Shown one piece after another: positions 28,263 to 36,775 of a stretch of DNA of 64,000 bases; within the stretch, counting starts at the first letter, position 1, and each line of letters opens with the position of its first letter. The notes beneath the pieces are model-generated. The model was not told where the DNA came from, did not search any database, and saw nothing but the letters and a program-made list of their open reading frames with translations. The DNA is from Pseudomonas muyukensis (GTDB taxonomy: Bacteria > Pseudomonadota > Gammaproteobacteria > Pseudomonadales > Pseudomonadaceae). Location: NCBI RefSeq assembly GCF_019139535.1, contig NZ_CP077073.1:1306001-1370000 (forward strand), in the 5' to 3' direction. Made by a program: the position numbers and the translations under genes.

Positions 28263-28670
28263 CTATTTAGCGGCCTGCATCAATGCCTTGGGGAACAGGT
28301 TGTCCAGCGTCTCCAGCAGGCGCGCGTGGTAGATCGGCTTGCGGAACAGGTCGAGCACCTGCAGGCGCAGCAGATCGCTGACATCGTTCATGTCGGCATG
28401 CCCGGACATCACGATCACCGGCAGGTGCTGGCGCGCGGTGTGCGCGCGCAAGCGCTGGACCAGGCCCAGGCCGCTCTCTTCGGGCATGCGCAGGTCGGTG
28501 ATCACCAGCGCCACGTCCGGGTGCCGGGTCAGTTGCTGCAGTGCGGCTTTCACCGAGGTGGCGGTGTGGCAACTGAAACCTTCGTTTTCCAGCAGCTCGG
28601 CCAATTCCAGCAAGGCCTCTTCCTCGTCGTCGACCAGCAGGATCTGTTGACGCAACGACGAGTTGGGCAT
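28263..28670 (-). CDS. Single-domain response regulator, downstream of flp
   Basis: A receiver domain with no output domain, 135 residues. The acidic pocket (VDDEEE, 14-19), the phospho-acceptor Asp59 (ITDLRMP), the Ser/Thr position in MSGHA and Lys111 (RKP) are all present, so it should be phosphorylatable. The ATG follows a clear AGGAG site. It starts 47 bases after the flp stop on the same strand, so it is probably co-transcribed with the pilin gene, and it converges on the TpsB gene with 40 bases between. Its kinase could be PprA; this is inference. Confidence 0.9.
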   Translation of the reverse strand: MPNSSLRQQILLVDDEEEALLELAELLENEGFSCHTATSVKAALQQLTRHPDVALVITDLRMPEESGLGLVQRLRAHTARQHLPVIVMSGHADMNDVSDLLRLQVLDLFRKPIYHARLLETLDNLFPKALMQAAK

Positions 28671-28717
28671 GGTCGGCTCCTGGTCAGGGGACTACAGGTC
28701 ATGCAGGGCGCTGGCGG

Positions 28718-28900
28718 TCACTGGGTGATGGCGGTCTTGATGGTGGTCATGATCGCCGACACTTCGGTGGAGATGGGCGTGACGAAGCCGGCCAGCACCA
28801 CCGCGACCATGGCCGCGATCACTGCGTACTCGATGCCGGAGGCGCCATCCTTGCTGTGCAGGAAGGCTTTGCAATGGAGGAGGATCTGTTGCAGCAGCAT
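28718..28900 (-). CDS. flp: Flp type IVb major pilin
   Basis: Major subunit of the Tad pilus. The 60-residue prepilin has a short leader ending in Gly, then ASGIEYAVIAAMVAVVLAGF, the Flp signature with Glu at mature position 5 followed by Tyr and a hydrophobic helix. FppA is expected to cleave after Gly19. The ATG at 28900 follows AAGGAG seven bases away; the frame is open further upstream but the leader would then be too long. It is divergent from rcpC and upstream of the receiver gene. Confidence 0.94.
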   Translation of the reverse strand: MLLQQILLHCKAFLHSKDGASGIEYAVIAAMVAVVLAGFVTPISTEVSAIMTTIKTAITQ

Positions 28901-29189
28901 GGCATTGCTCCTTGCGCTCGTTGGGCGCTGGTCGTCGGGGTTTGAGAAGTGATACCCCTTTGCCATCAGAGCATCGCCAAGCCATGCCAGGCTGCAAATG
29001 TAACAAAGCATTAGTCCAAAAGTATGAGCCTCGATTAGTCGGGCCAAGTGCCTGTTTTGCCGAGGCGTCAATTTCATGGCTCGAAAAAAACGGCACAGCT
29101 AATGGCGAAAGATTGCGGCTCAGCTACCGTCCAATAGCGAAATAGTTACCTTTTGCCATCATTGGTTGCAGGCGTAGGGGAGAGCGCAA
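28901..29189. promoter_or_regulatory. Divergent control region between flp and rcpC with two ACTAAT motifs
   Basis: On the flp strand ACTAAT occurs at 29039-29034 and 29015-29010, 24 bases apart in the same orientation. A TTACAT sequence (29003-28998) six bases past the nearer motif could be the -10 element. The interval is AT-richer than its surroundings. The rcpC side holds no further exact copy (AGCTAATGG at 29098-29106 is one mismatch away). No gene is supported here. Confidence 0.5.
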
Positions 29190-30137
29190 ATGAGCAGTCG
29201 CCTGACCATGATCCTCGCCGGCCTGTTCCTCTTCGCCGCCTTGCTGGCCGGGTACTGGGGGCTGCGCTTGAGCCGCCCGGCCGAGGTGCCTGCCGCAGCG
29301 CCCATGGCGCCCTCCGAGGTGGTCGCCCCCGCCCCGGTGATCGTTGCCGCGCCACCTGAGCCGGCGCGTTCGCCCATCGTGGTGATGCGCCGCGCAGTGC
29401 CGGCCAATACCCCACTGACGGGCGACGATGTGCTGGTCGAGCGCCTGCAAGTGGTGCCGGCCGGGGCCTTCCAGCAACTCGACCAGGTGCTCGGGCGCAG
29501 TAGCGCGCGGCCACTGGCGGCGGGCAGTTGGCTGGATGAGTCGAGCTTCCAGGCCGGCGGCCCGCTGGCGCGGATGATCCGCCCCGACGAGCGCGCGGTG
29601 GCGGTGGCGGTGGACGATGTGGTCGGCGCCGCTGGGCAGTTGCGCCCCGGCGACTTCGTCGATGTGCTGCTGTTCCTGCGCGAAGAGAACAACAACCCGC
29701 AAGCGTCGGCCCAGGTGGTGCTGCCGGCCCTGCGCGTGCTCAGCGTCGACCAGCAGACCGGGCTGGCCAACGACGGCCGCCCGGCACAGACCGCCGAGGA
29801 GCAGAAGGCCCGCCGCGACCAGCAGTCGTTGAACAGCAACGCCACCCGCACGGTTGGCCTGGCGGTGCCCGAGGCCCTGGCCAGCCGCCTGATGCTGGCG
29901 GCCCAGGCCGGCACCTTGCGCCTGGCGGTGCGCAGCGCCGACGAGCAGCGCCTGGCGGCCTACTGGTCGGGCCAGGCTGCCAGCCCGCAGCTGGACAACG
30001 CCAACCGCGAGCTCTACCGCTTCAGCCAGCTGTCCCAGGTGCCCCTGGCCAGCTCCGCCGCGCTTGCCGGTGCCAGCGCGCCGGCCATGCAGATCATCCG
30101 TGGTGCGCAGAGCGGTGATAACAACAAGACTCCCTGA
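29190..30137 (+). CDS. rcpC: Tad pilus assembly protein RcpC/CpaB
   Basis: Periplasmic component that works with the secretin of the Tad pilus. The 315-residue protein has a membrane anchor at about 7-25 and a proline/alanine-rich linker. A SAF domain runs from about 62 (VVMRRAVPANTPLTGDDVLVER), and an RcpC/CpaB domain contains the segment LRPGDFVDVLLFLR. The ATG at 29190 follows GGGGAG. It is first in a run of eight closely packed plus-strand genes and divergent from flp. Confidence 0.93.
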   Translation: MSSRLTMILAGLFLFAALLAGYWGLRLSRPAEVPAAAPMAPSEVVAPAPVIVAAPPEPARSPIVVMRRAVPANTPLTGDDVLVERLQVVPAGAFQQLDQVLGRSSARPLAAGSWLDESSFQAGGPLARMIRPDERAVAVAVDDVVGAAGQLRPGDFVDVLLFLREENNNPQASAQVVLPALRVLSVDQQTGLANDGRPAQTAEEQKARRDQQSLNSNATRTVGLAVPEALASRLMLAAQAGTLRLAVRSADEQRLAAYWSGQAASPQLDNANRELYRFSQLSQVPLASSAALAGASAPAMQIIRGAQSGDNNKTP

Positions 30138-30155
30138 CCGGCAAGGATGCATTCC

Positions 30156-31391
30156 ATGCGTAGTTCTTTGCATAGCGCTTTGCGTATGACCTCTTGTACC
30201 GGGCTGCTGTGCCTGCTGCTGGCAGCGCAGGCACAGGCCGCCGGCAAGGGCTGCGCGGCGTTCGATCAGTTGCCCTCGGTGATCGAGCTGGACCAGGGCC
30301 TGCAACAGGAATTGCGCCTGCCGGTAGCGATCACCCGCGCCGCGGTGGGCGAGCCGAAGGTCGCCGACGTGCAGCCCAGCGGCGAGCGCGCGGTGCTGCT
30401 CACGGCGGTGGCCCAGGGCAGCACCAGCCTGATGCTGTGGACCGGCTGCGCCGCCCAGCCGCACCGGGCCATGCTCTTCGTCAAGGGCCGGGCCAGCGCC
30501 GACATGACGCCCACCGCGCAACTGCCCTCGGCGCAGGCAGACCTGCCGGTGCAGGTGCAGGCCGATATTCGCTTCGTCGAAGTGCGCCGGCTGAAGTACA
30601 AGGAGGCCGGCGCGCGCCTGTTCTTCAAGGGTTCCAACAGCCTGATCGGCTCGCCCGGCACGGTGCCTGGGGCCACGGTGCGCCCGAGCGACATCCCCGG
30701 CGCGCGCCTCGACGATGAGGTCTTCAACATCGTCCTGGGCGGCAACAACGGGCGCTTCCTGGCCATGATCAATGCCCTGGAGAACAGCGGCTTCGCCTAC
30801 ACCCTGGCGCGCCCCAGCCTCACTGTGCTCAGTGGGCTGACCGCAAGCTTTTTGGCCGGTGGCGAGATCCCCATCCCGGTGCCCAGCAGCGGCAGCGACA
30901 ACGTGTCGATCGAATACAAGGAGTTCGGCGTGCGCCTGGCGCTGACGCCTACCGTGGTCAGCCGCGACCGCATCACCCTGAAGGTGGCGCCCGAGGTCAG
31001 CGAGCTCGACTTCAACAACGCGGTGGTCATCGCCGGCACCCGGGTGCCGGGGCTGAGCGTGCGCCGCACCGACACCAGCATCTCCCTGGCCGATGGCGAG
31101 AGCTTCATCATCAGCGGGTTGATCAGCAGCAACGTGCGTTCCAGCGTGGACAAGATGCCGGGCCTGGGCAACCTGCCGATCATCGGCGCCTTGTTCCGCC
31201 AGTCGGCGCTCAACCGCGAGGAAACCGAACTGCTGATGATCGTCACCCCGCACCTGGTCCAGCCGCTGGCCGCCAACGCGCGCCTGCCCGAGCTGCCGGG
31301 CGAGCGCCTGCGCACCTACGACCCCAGCTGGGGCCGCCTGTTCTTCATGGAAAACGGCAACTTCGAAGGCCGTGGCGGGTTGTCCCAATGA
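30156..31391 (+). CDS. rcpA: Tad pilus secretin RcpA/CpaC
   Basis: Forms the outer-membrane channel for the pilus. The 411-residue protein has a signal peptide ending near AQA, a BON/N-terminal secretin-type domain (LDQGLQQELRLPVAITRAAVGEPKVADV segment), and a C-terminal type II/III secretin domain with SGLTASFLAGGEIPIPV and the final signature ETELLMIVTPHLV. The ATG at 30156 is used because AAGGA stands 8 bases before it; the ATG at 30147 overlaps that site. Its stop overlaps the tadZ start by four bases. Confidence 0.94.
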   Translation: MRSSLHSALRMTSCTGLLCLLLAAQAQAAGKGCAAFDQLPSVIELDQGLQQELRLPVAITRAAVGEPKVADVQPSGERAVLLTAVAQGSTSLMLWTGCAAQPHRAMLFVKGRASADMTPTAQLPSAQADLPVQVQADIRFVEVRRLKYKEAGARLFFKGSNSLIGSPGTVPGATVRPSDIPGARLDDEVFNIVLGGNNGRFLAMINALENSGFAYTLARPSLTVLSGLTASFLAGGEIPIPVPSSGSDNVSIEYKEFGVRLALTPTVVSRDRITLKVAPEVSELDFNNAVVIAGTRVPGLSVRRTDTSISLADGESFIISGLISSNVRSSVDKMPGLGNLPIIGALFRQSALNREETELLMIVTPHLVQPLAANARLPELPGERLRTYDPSWGRLFFMENGNFEGRGGLSQ

Positions 31392-32578
31392 ACGAAAGCC
31401 TGAACCACACCTACCTGGCCCTGACCCGCAACGAGGAAGACCTCAACTGGCTGCAAGGCGCGCTGGCGCCTCTCGGCCAGGTGATCGGCACCAGCAGCCC
31501 GGGCCTGGACGAATTGCTGGCGCTGGTCGACATGACCTTCAGCAACCTGGTGTTCATCGGCCTGGACCGTGAGCAACTGATCGGCCAGTGCGCGCTGATC
31601 GAAGGCCTGCTGGAGGCCAAGCCGATGCTGGCGATCGTCGCCCTGGGCGATGGCATGGACAACCAGCTGGTGCTGCACGCCATGCGCGCCGGTGCCCGCG
31701 ACTTCGTCGCCTACGGCTCGCGGGCCAGCGAGGTGGCAGGCCTGGTGCGGCGCCTGGGCAAGCGCCTGCCGACGGTGGCCAGCAACCCCAACCTGGGAGG
31801 GCTCAGCGTGCTGTATGGCGCCCAGCACGGCGCCGATGGCGCGCTGCTCACCACCCACCTGGCGCGGGTGGTGCAGGACAGTGGCCAGCAAACCTTGCTG
31901 CTCGACCTCGGCCTGCCCCGCGGCGACAGCCTGGCACTGCTGGGGCTGGAGGCCTCGTTCCATTTCGGCGATGCCCTGCGCCACCTGCGCCGTCTCGACG
32001 CGACCCTGATCGACAGCGCCTTCAGCCGCGACAAGGGCGGCCTGCGCATCCTCGCCTATGCCGACAACGACGAGGCCCTCGGCCAGACCAGCGCCGCCGA
32101 GGTGTACATGCTGCTCGGCGCCCTGCGCCAGCACTTCCAGCACATCGTCGTGAACCTCACCGGGCAGGGCGACAGCGAGGCGTTGCGCACCATCGTCAGC
32201 CACTGCGACAAGCTGATCCTGTACACCGACCAGAACATCCTCGACTGCCGGCGCAACCTGGACGTGCTCGAGCAGTGGCGCGACCGCGGCATCAAGCTCG
32301 AGCATGCCAGCCTGTTGGTGGACCGCTACCAGCGCCAGGTGGCGCCAGATGCCGAGACCCTGGCCAAGCGCTACGGCCTGGCGCTGCTCAACGTCATGCC
32401 GCATAGCCCGGAGCTACGCCTGAACGCCAAGAACCAGGGCCTGAGCCTGTTCGAACTGGCCCCGCGGGAAAGCCTGACCCAGGCTTTGCGCGGCCTCGGC
32501 GAGCGCCTGGCGCGGCGCTCGGAAAACCTGGCGCCACCGGCCCATGCCTGGTTGCGCAGGCTATGGGGCAACCGATGA
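31388..32578 (+). CDS. tadZ: Tad pilus localisation ATPase-like protein TadZ/CpaE
   Basis: Polar localisation factor of the Tad machine, MinD/ParA-related. The 396-residue protein has an N-terminal atypical receiver domain (about 1-125) and a C-terminal MinD-like domain. At the Walker A position it reads LYGAQHGADGALLTTHLA, without the usual GKT lysine, so ATP hydrolysis is doubtful; deviant Walker motifs are known among TadZ proteins. The start overlaps the rcpA stop (ATGA), and its own stop overlaps the tadA start. Confidence 0.9.
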   Translation: MNESLNHTYLALTRNEEDLNWLQGALAPLGQVIGTSSPGLDELLALVDMTFSNLVFIGLDREQLIGQCALIEGLLEAKPMLAIVALGDGMDNQLVLHAMRAGARDFVAYGSRASEVAGLVRRLGKRLPTVASNPNLGGLSVLYGAQHGADGALLTTHLARVVQDSGQQTLLLDLGLPRGDSLALLGLEASFHFGDALRHLRRLDATLIDSAFSRDKGGLRILAYADNDEALGQTSAAEVYMLLGALRQHFQHIVVNLTGQGDSEALRTIVSHCDKLILYTDQNILDCRRNLDVLEQWRDRGIKLEHASLLVDRYQRQVAPDAETLAKRYGLALLNVMPHSPELRLNAKNQGLSLFELAPRESLTQALRGLGERLARRSENLAPPAHAWLRRLWGNR

Positions 32579-33831
32579 ACCACGAAGAACCCTTTGGCGG
32601 GCCACGCCATGCCGCCAGCGATCCGCAGGTGCTCAAGCGCGCCTTGCACCGGCACGTCATCGATGCCATCGAGGACAGCGGCCGCAACCTGCTCGAAGGC
32701 CCGCGCCCGGCGTTGGCGCAGTTCGTCCTCGAGCAGGTCGGCGACTACGTGGCGCGGCTGCGCCTGGCGCTGTCGCGCTACGAGATGGAGCGCCTGGCCG
32801 AGGAGATCGTCGACGAACTGACCGGCTACGGCCCGCTGGAAGTGCTGTTGCGCGATCCGAGCGTCACCGAGATCCTGGTCAACGGCCCGTACCGGGTGTT
32901 CGTCGAACGCGCCGGGTTGTTGCAGCAGACCGACCTGCGTTTCATCGATGCGCACCATGTCGAGCGGGTGATGCAGCGCATCCTCGCGCCGCTGGGCCGG
33001 CGCCTGGACGAGTCGTCGCCGATGGTCGACGCGCGCATGCCCGACGGCAGCCGGGTCAACGCGATCATCCCACCGGTGGCGCTGGACGGGCCGTGCCTGT
33101 CGATCCGCAAGTTCCGCCAGGACATGCTCAAGAGCGCCGACCTGCTGGCCACCCGGGCCATCGACCAGGCCATCTACGACTTTCTCGAACGGGCCGTGGC
33201 CCGGCGCTGCAATATCCTGGTCAGCGGCGGCACCGGCACCGGCAAGACCACCTTGCTGAATATCCTCAGCCAGATGATCGCGCCCCAGGAACGCCTGGTG
33301 ACCATCGAGGACGTGGCCGAACTGCAACTGCACCACCCGCATGTCGTGCGCCTGGAGACCCGCCCGCCGAACGCCGAGGGCCATGGCGAGATCAAGGCCA
33401 GCGAGCTGATCCGCAACGCCCTGCGCATGCGCCCCGACCGCATCATCCTCGGCGAGATCCGCGGTGCCGAGGTGCTCGATGTGATGACCGCGATGAACAC
33501 CGGCCACGACGGCTCGATGAGCACCGTGCATGCCAACACCGCCCAGGATGCCTTGCTGCGCCTGGAAACCCTGGTCGGCCTCACTGGCCGCCAGGTTGCC
33601 GAAAAGACCTTGCGGCAGATGATCTGCGCGGCCCTGGACGTGGTGATCCAGTTGACCCGCCTGGCCGATGGCCGGCGCTGCGTGAGCGAAGTGCTGGAGG
33701 TGGTCGGCGTGCGCGACGATGTGTATGTCACCAATACCTTGTTCCGCCTCGACCGCCGCAGCGGCGACGGCTTCCTGCGCGAGGCGCCGAACCCGGCGGG
33801 CAGCAAGCTGCGTCACGAGGGGGTGCTGTGA
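32575..33831 (+). CDS. tadA: Tad pilus secretion ATPase TadA/CpaF
   Basis: Cytoplasmic hexameric motor for pilus assembly. In the 418-residue protein Walker A is GGTGTGKTT near residues 217-225, and Walker B with the Asp/His boxes lies in RIILGEIRGAEVLDVMTAMNTGH and STVHANT. The ATG at 32575 overlaps the tadZ stop as ATGA; a start 12 bases earlier is possible but less likely. The tadB ATG overlaps its stop by one base, indicating translational coupling. Confidence 0.96.
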   Translation: MNHEEPFGGPRHAASDPQVLKRALHRHVIDAIEDSGRNLLEGPRPALAQFVLEQVGDYVARLRLALSRYEMERLAEEIVDELTGYGPLEVLLRDPSVTEILVNGPYRVFVERAGLLQQTDLRFIDAHHVERVMQRILAPLGRRLDESSPMVDARMPDGSRVNAIIPPVALDGPCLSIRKFRQDMLKSADLLATRAIDQAIYDFLERAVARRCNILVSGGTGTGKTTLLNILSQMIAPQERLVTIEDVAELQLHHPHVVRLETRPPNAEGHGEIKASELIRNALRMRPDRIILGEIRGAEVLDVMTAMNTGHDGSMSTVHANTAQDALLRLETLVGLTGRQVAEKTLRQMICAALDVVIQLTRLADGRRCVSEVLEVVGVRDDVYVTNTLFRLDRRSGDGFLREAPNPAGSKLRHEGVL

Positions 33832-34709
33832 TGGGGCCGCTGCTGCTGGCGTTGTCGCCGCTGTGCCTGGGCATGGCGCTGCTGCTGTTGCGCCTGGGCC
33901 TGTACAAGCGCGGCGAGGAGCGCATTCTGTTGCGTCTTGGCCGGGCCTACCGTGCGGCGCGCAGCGCCAATGCCCGGCGCGACTGGCTCGACCCGCTGCT
34001 GCAGCGCGCCGGCCTGGCCCATGCGGACTTTTCGCCACGCCCGTGGCTGGCGGCCTGGCTGGCATTGACGGTGCTGGCGGGCCTGCTCGCCGGCGGGTTG
34101 GCGGCATTGATGCTGCTGCTTGGCCTGCCGCTGCTGGGGCACCTGTACCTGAGCTGGCGCTGCCGTCGCCGCTTGCAGCGGATCATCGAGCAACTGCCGG
34201 GGCTGCTCGACTACAGCGTGCGCAGCCTCAAGGCCGGTCGTACCCTCAGCGAAGCGGTGCTGGGCGGCGTCGACAGCACCCGCGAGCCGCTGCGCTCGGC
34301 GATGCTGCGGGTGCGCCGCAACGTGCAACTGGGGGTGCCGCTGGAGGATGCGGTCAGCGAACTGGCCGAGCTGTACGGCCAGGCCGAGCTGCGCATGTTC
34401 GCCCTGGGGCTGCGCATCAACCAGCGCCATGGCGGCAACGCCAGCGAATTGCTGGAGAACCTGATCAAGCTGATTCGCGAGCACGAGCAGGGTGACCGCC
34501 AACTGCGCGCGATGACCGGCGAAACACGCATTACCGCATGGATCCTCGGTGCCTTGCCGCTGGCCATGGTCGGCTATTTCCTGATCGCCAACCCCGGCTA
34601 CCTGCTGGCCATGTGGCGCGACGCCAGCGGGCAACTGATGCTGCTGTTGGCCTTCGCCCTGCAGGCCGTTGGTTGCCTGGTGCTGTGGCGCATGATGAGG
34701 CGCTTGTGA
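33831..34709 (+). CDS. tadB: Tad inner-membrane platform protein TadB
   Basis: Type II secretion F-domain protein. The 292-residue protein has hydrophobic segments at about 2-21, 68-103 and 239-285, with the cytoplasmic GspF-like domain between (LPGLLDYSVRSLKAGRTLSEAV and GGNASELLENL). The ATG at 33831 shares its first base with the tadA stop. The stop overlaps the GTG start of tadC. It pairs with TadC to form the assembly platform. Confidence 0.93.
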   Translation: MGPLLLALSPLCLGMALLLLRLGLYKRGEERILLRLGRAYRAARSANARRDWLDPLLQRAGLAHADFSPRPWLAAWLALTVLAGLLAGGLAALMLLLGLPLLGHLYLSWRCRRRLQRIIEQLPGLLDYSVRSLKAGRTLSEAVLGGVDSTREPLRSAMLRVRRNVQLGVPLEDAVSELAELYGQAELRMFALGLRINQRHGGNASELLENLIKLIREHEQGDRQLRAMTGETRITAWILGALPLAMVGYFLIANPGYLLAMWRDASGQLMLLLAFALQAVGCLVLWRMMRRL

Positions 34710-35599
34710 ACGGCGCCCTGTTGCTCTGCGCCCTGTGCCTGTTCGCCGGCTTCGCCTTGCTGGGCTGGCAGGTGGCGCGACAGATGCAGGCGCGGCAACG
34801 GGTGCTGCGCCGCCTGCAGGGGCGCCTGGGGCGTGACGAGCGCCTCGGCGACTGGCTGCAGTGGCTGGGCAGCAGCCCACTGGGGCGGCGCCTGCAACGC
34901 CTCGATGGCGAGACCCAGGCCTTGCTCGACCGCCTCGGCTGGCGGCGCAGCCGGCAGCGCGCGCTGTTCGCCGCCGTGCAGTTGGGGCTGCCGCTGCTGG
35001 CGGTCGGCGTGGTGCTGCTGCTGGCGCATGGCATGCCCGGGGACAGTCGTGGGCATTGGGGCGTGCTGGTGCTCTGCGGCCTGGGCGCCGGTTATCTGTT
35101 GCCCAAGCGCCTGCTGGTGGTCGCGGCGGCGCGCCGGCAGCGGCAGATCGCCGAAGAGGTCAGCCTGCTGATCCCGTTGCTGCGCATCCTGTTCGAGACC
35201 GGCCTGGCGGTGGAGCAGGCGTTGCGGGTACTGGCCCAGGAAGGCCGCAGCCTGGTGCCGAACATCAGTGACGAACTGCGCCTGGTGTTGCAGCGGGTCG
35301 ACTCGGGCCTGGCCCTGGGGCCGGAGCTGGAAAAGTGCGCGCGGCTGCTGGCGGTGGACGCGTTGATCGACACCTGCGTGATTCTCCAGCAGTTGCTGGT
35401 TCAGGGCAGTGGCTCGATGAAGTCGTTGCTGGCGCTCAAGGAGCTGCTCGACGACCGGCGCCTGACGGGCCTGCAGGAGCGGGTATCGAAGATGTCGGCG
35501 AAGATGTCGGCGGTGATGATGGTGTTCCTGTTCCCGGCCTTGCTCATCGTCCTGGCCGGGCCGGGCTTTTCCGCGCTGGCGCGGGCGTTGGGGTCGTGA
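34706..35599 (+). CDS. tadC: Tad inner-membrane platform protein TadC
   Basis: Second F-domain platform protein, 297 residues. The start is taken as GTG at 34706, which overlaps the tadB stop (GTGA) and gives a hydrophobic N-terminus NGALLLCALCLFAGFALLGW. There are further membrane segments near 95-130 and at the C-terminus (MMVFLFPALLIVLAGPGF). The F domain has EEVSLLIPLLRILFETGLAVEQAL. tadD follows after 44 bases. Confidence 0.92.
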   Translation: MNGALLLCALCLFAGFALLGWQVARQMQARQRVLRRLQGRLGRDERLGDWLQWLGSSPLGRRLQRLDGETQALLDRLGWRRSRQRALFAAVQLGLPLLAVGVVLLLAHGMPGDSRGHWGVLVLCGLGAGYLLPKRLLVVAAARRQRQIAEEVSLLIPLLRILFETGLAVEQALRVLAQEGRSLVPNISDELRLVLQRVDSGLALGPELEKCARLLAVDALIDTCVILQQLLVQGSGSMKSLLALKELLDDRRLTGLQERVSKMSAKMSAVMMVFLFPALLIVLAGPGFSALARALGS

Positions 35600-35643
35600 G
35601 CAGGGTGAGGCCTACAGACGATGCGATGGGAAGGAGAGAGGCG

Positions 35644-36348
35644 ATGAGAGCGATCCTGTTGTTCAGCAGCCTGCTGTTGCTCGCCGGTTGCGCCGGCCAG
35701 CAGCCCGAGGGCCTGGCCCGCCTGCTCGGCGGCGGCAGTTGCGCCAAGCCCGATGCCGACCAGCAACTGAGCCTGGACATGGCCGACCAGATGATCAACG
35801 AGGGGCGGCCCCATGCTGGGCTGGCTCATCTCGAACAGTTGCCCGACACCCTCGACCCGGTGCGCCTGCGCAAGGCCAAGGTACTCCGGGTGCTGGGGCG
35901 TAGCGAGGCCGAGCCGCTGTACCGCAGCTTGCTCGGGGGATGCCTGGCGGCCGAGGGCGAACATGGCCTGGGGCAACTGGCCGCTGCCCGTGGCGACGAC
36001 GCCCAGGCCCTGCGCAACCTGCAGCGGGCAGCGCGGCTGGCGCCGACCGACGAAAAGGTGCGCAACGACCTGGGCGTGGTGCAGATGAACCTGGGCAACC
36101 ACGAGCAGGCACGCTTCGAGTTTCTCACCGCCATCGAGCTGCGCGACGACAACCCATTGCCGGCGGTGAACCTGGTGACCTTGTCGCTGCTGCAGGACCA
36201 CTGGGACCAGGCCGAGGACCTGGTCAAGCGCCTGCACTTGCAGCCGGAGCAGTTCGCCGAGGCCCAGGCCCGAGCGCAGCGCATACGCGCCAGCGGGCGC
36301 GGGCCGATAGCGGCCAGCGCGACTGCGTCGGCGGCCACGCTCAATTGA
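35644..36348 (+). CDS. tadD: TPR lipoprotein TadD
   Basis: Outer-membrane pilotin-like lipoprotein of the Tad system. The 234-residue protein has lipobox LAGC (Cys16, Ala at +2, predicting the outer membrane), then tetratricopeptide-type repeats (for example ALRNLQRAARLAPTDEKVRNDLGVV and HEQARFEFLTAIELRDDNP). The ATG at 35644 follows AAGGAGAG; in-frame codons upstream lack such a site. Confidence 0.92.
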   Translation: MRAILLFSSLLLLAGCAGQQPEGLARLLGGGSCAKPDADQQLSLDMADQMINEGRPHAGLAHLEQLPDTLDPVRLRKAKVLRVLGRSEAEPLYRSLLGGCLAAEGEHGLGQLAAARGDDAQALRNLQRAARLAPTDEKVRNDLGVVQMNLGNHEQARFEFLTAIELRDDNPLPAVNLVTLSLLQDHWDQAEDLVKRLHLQPEQFAEAQARAQRIRASGRGPIAASATASAATLN

Positions 36349-36361
36349 CCTGGAGGTGAAC

Positions 36362-36619
36362 ATGTTCAAGCAAGCGATCGTCCTGGCCTGCGCCATCACC
36401 CCGTTGCTGGCCCTGGCAGACCCTGACGCGCAGGCGCCAACCGCCACCGAGGCGCTGTTGCAGGTGCAGGCGAGCAATCGCCAGGCCTCGCCGGTGCGCC
36501 AGGTGCAGACCGACAAGGAGCGCGACCAGGCCATGCAGCGCTGGCTGGACAGCTACAAGTACGCGATCCCGGATTTCTACCGCTGGACCAAGATCAACTC
36601 ATCCAACAACGGCGGCTGA
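36362..36619 (+). CDS. DUF3613 exported protein of Tad loci
   Basis: A small exported protein of 85 residues with a signal peptide MFKQAIVLACAITPLLALA and a C-terminal motif RWLDSYKYAIPDFYRW. Proteins of this kind recur at the end of Tad operons, but their role is unknown. The ATG at 36362 follows GGAGGTGA; it starts 13 bases after the tadD stop and ends the operon. No clear terminator follows, only a small palindrome CGTCTTGAGACG at 36679-36690. Confidence 0.85.
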   Translation: MFKQAIVLACAITPLLALADPDAQAPTATEALLQVQASNRQASPVRQVQTDKERDQAMQRWLDSYKYAIPDFYRWTKINSSNNGG

Positions 36620-36775
36620 TCGCTGATCACCCGCCGTTGAGGTGGTGCCATGACGGGAAACTTAGGCGCTGTATGCAACGTCTTGAGACGACGGTCAGGC
36701 GAGGCTGTTTGCAATGCAGCATGAACGCGTATCAAGGCTTTTCGTGCCGAGCCTGGCGAGGTGGCAGCGGGTTAT

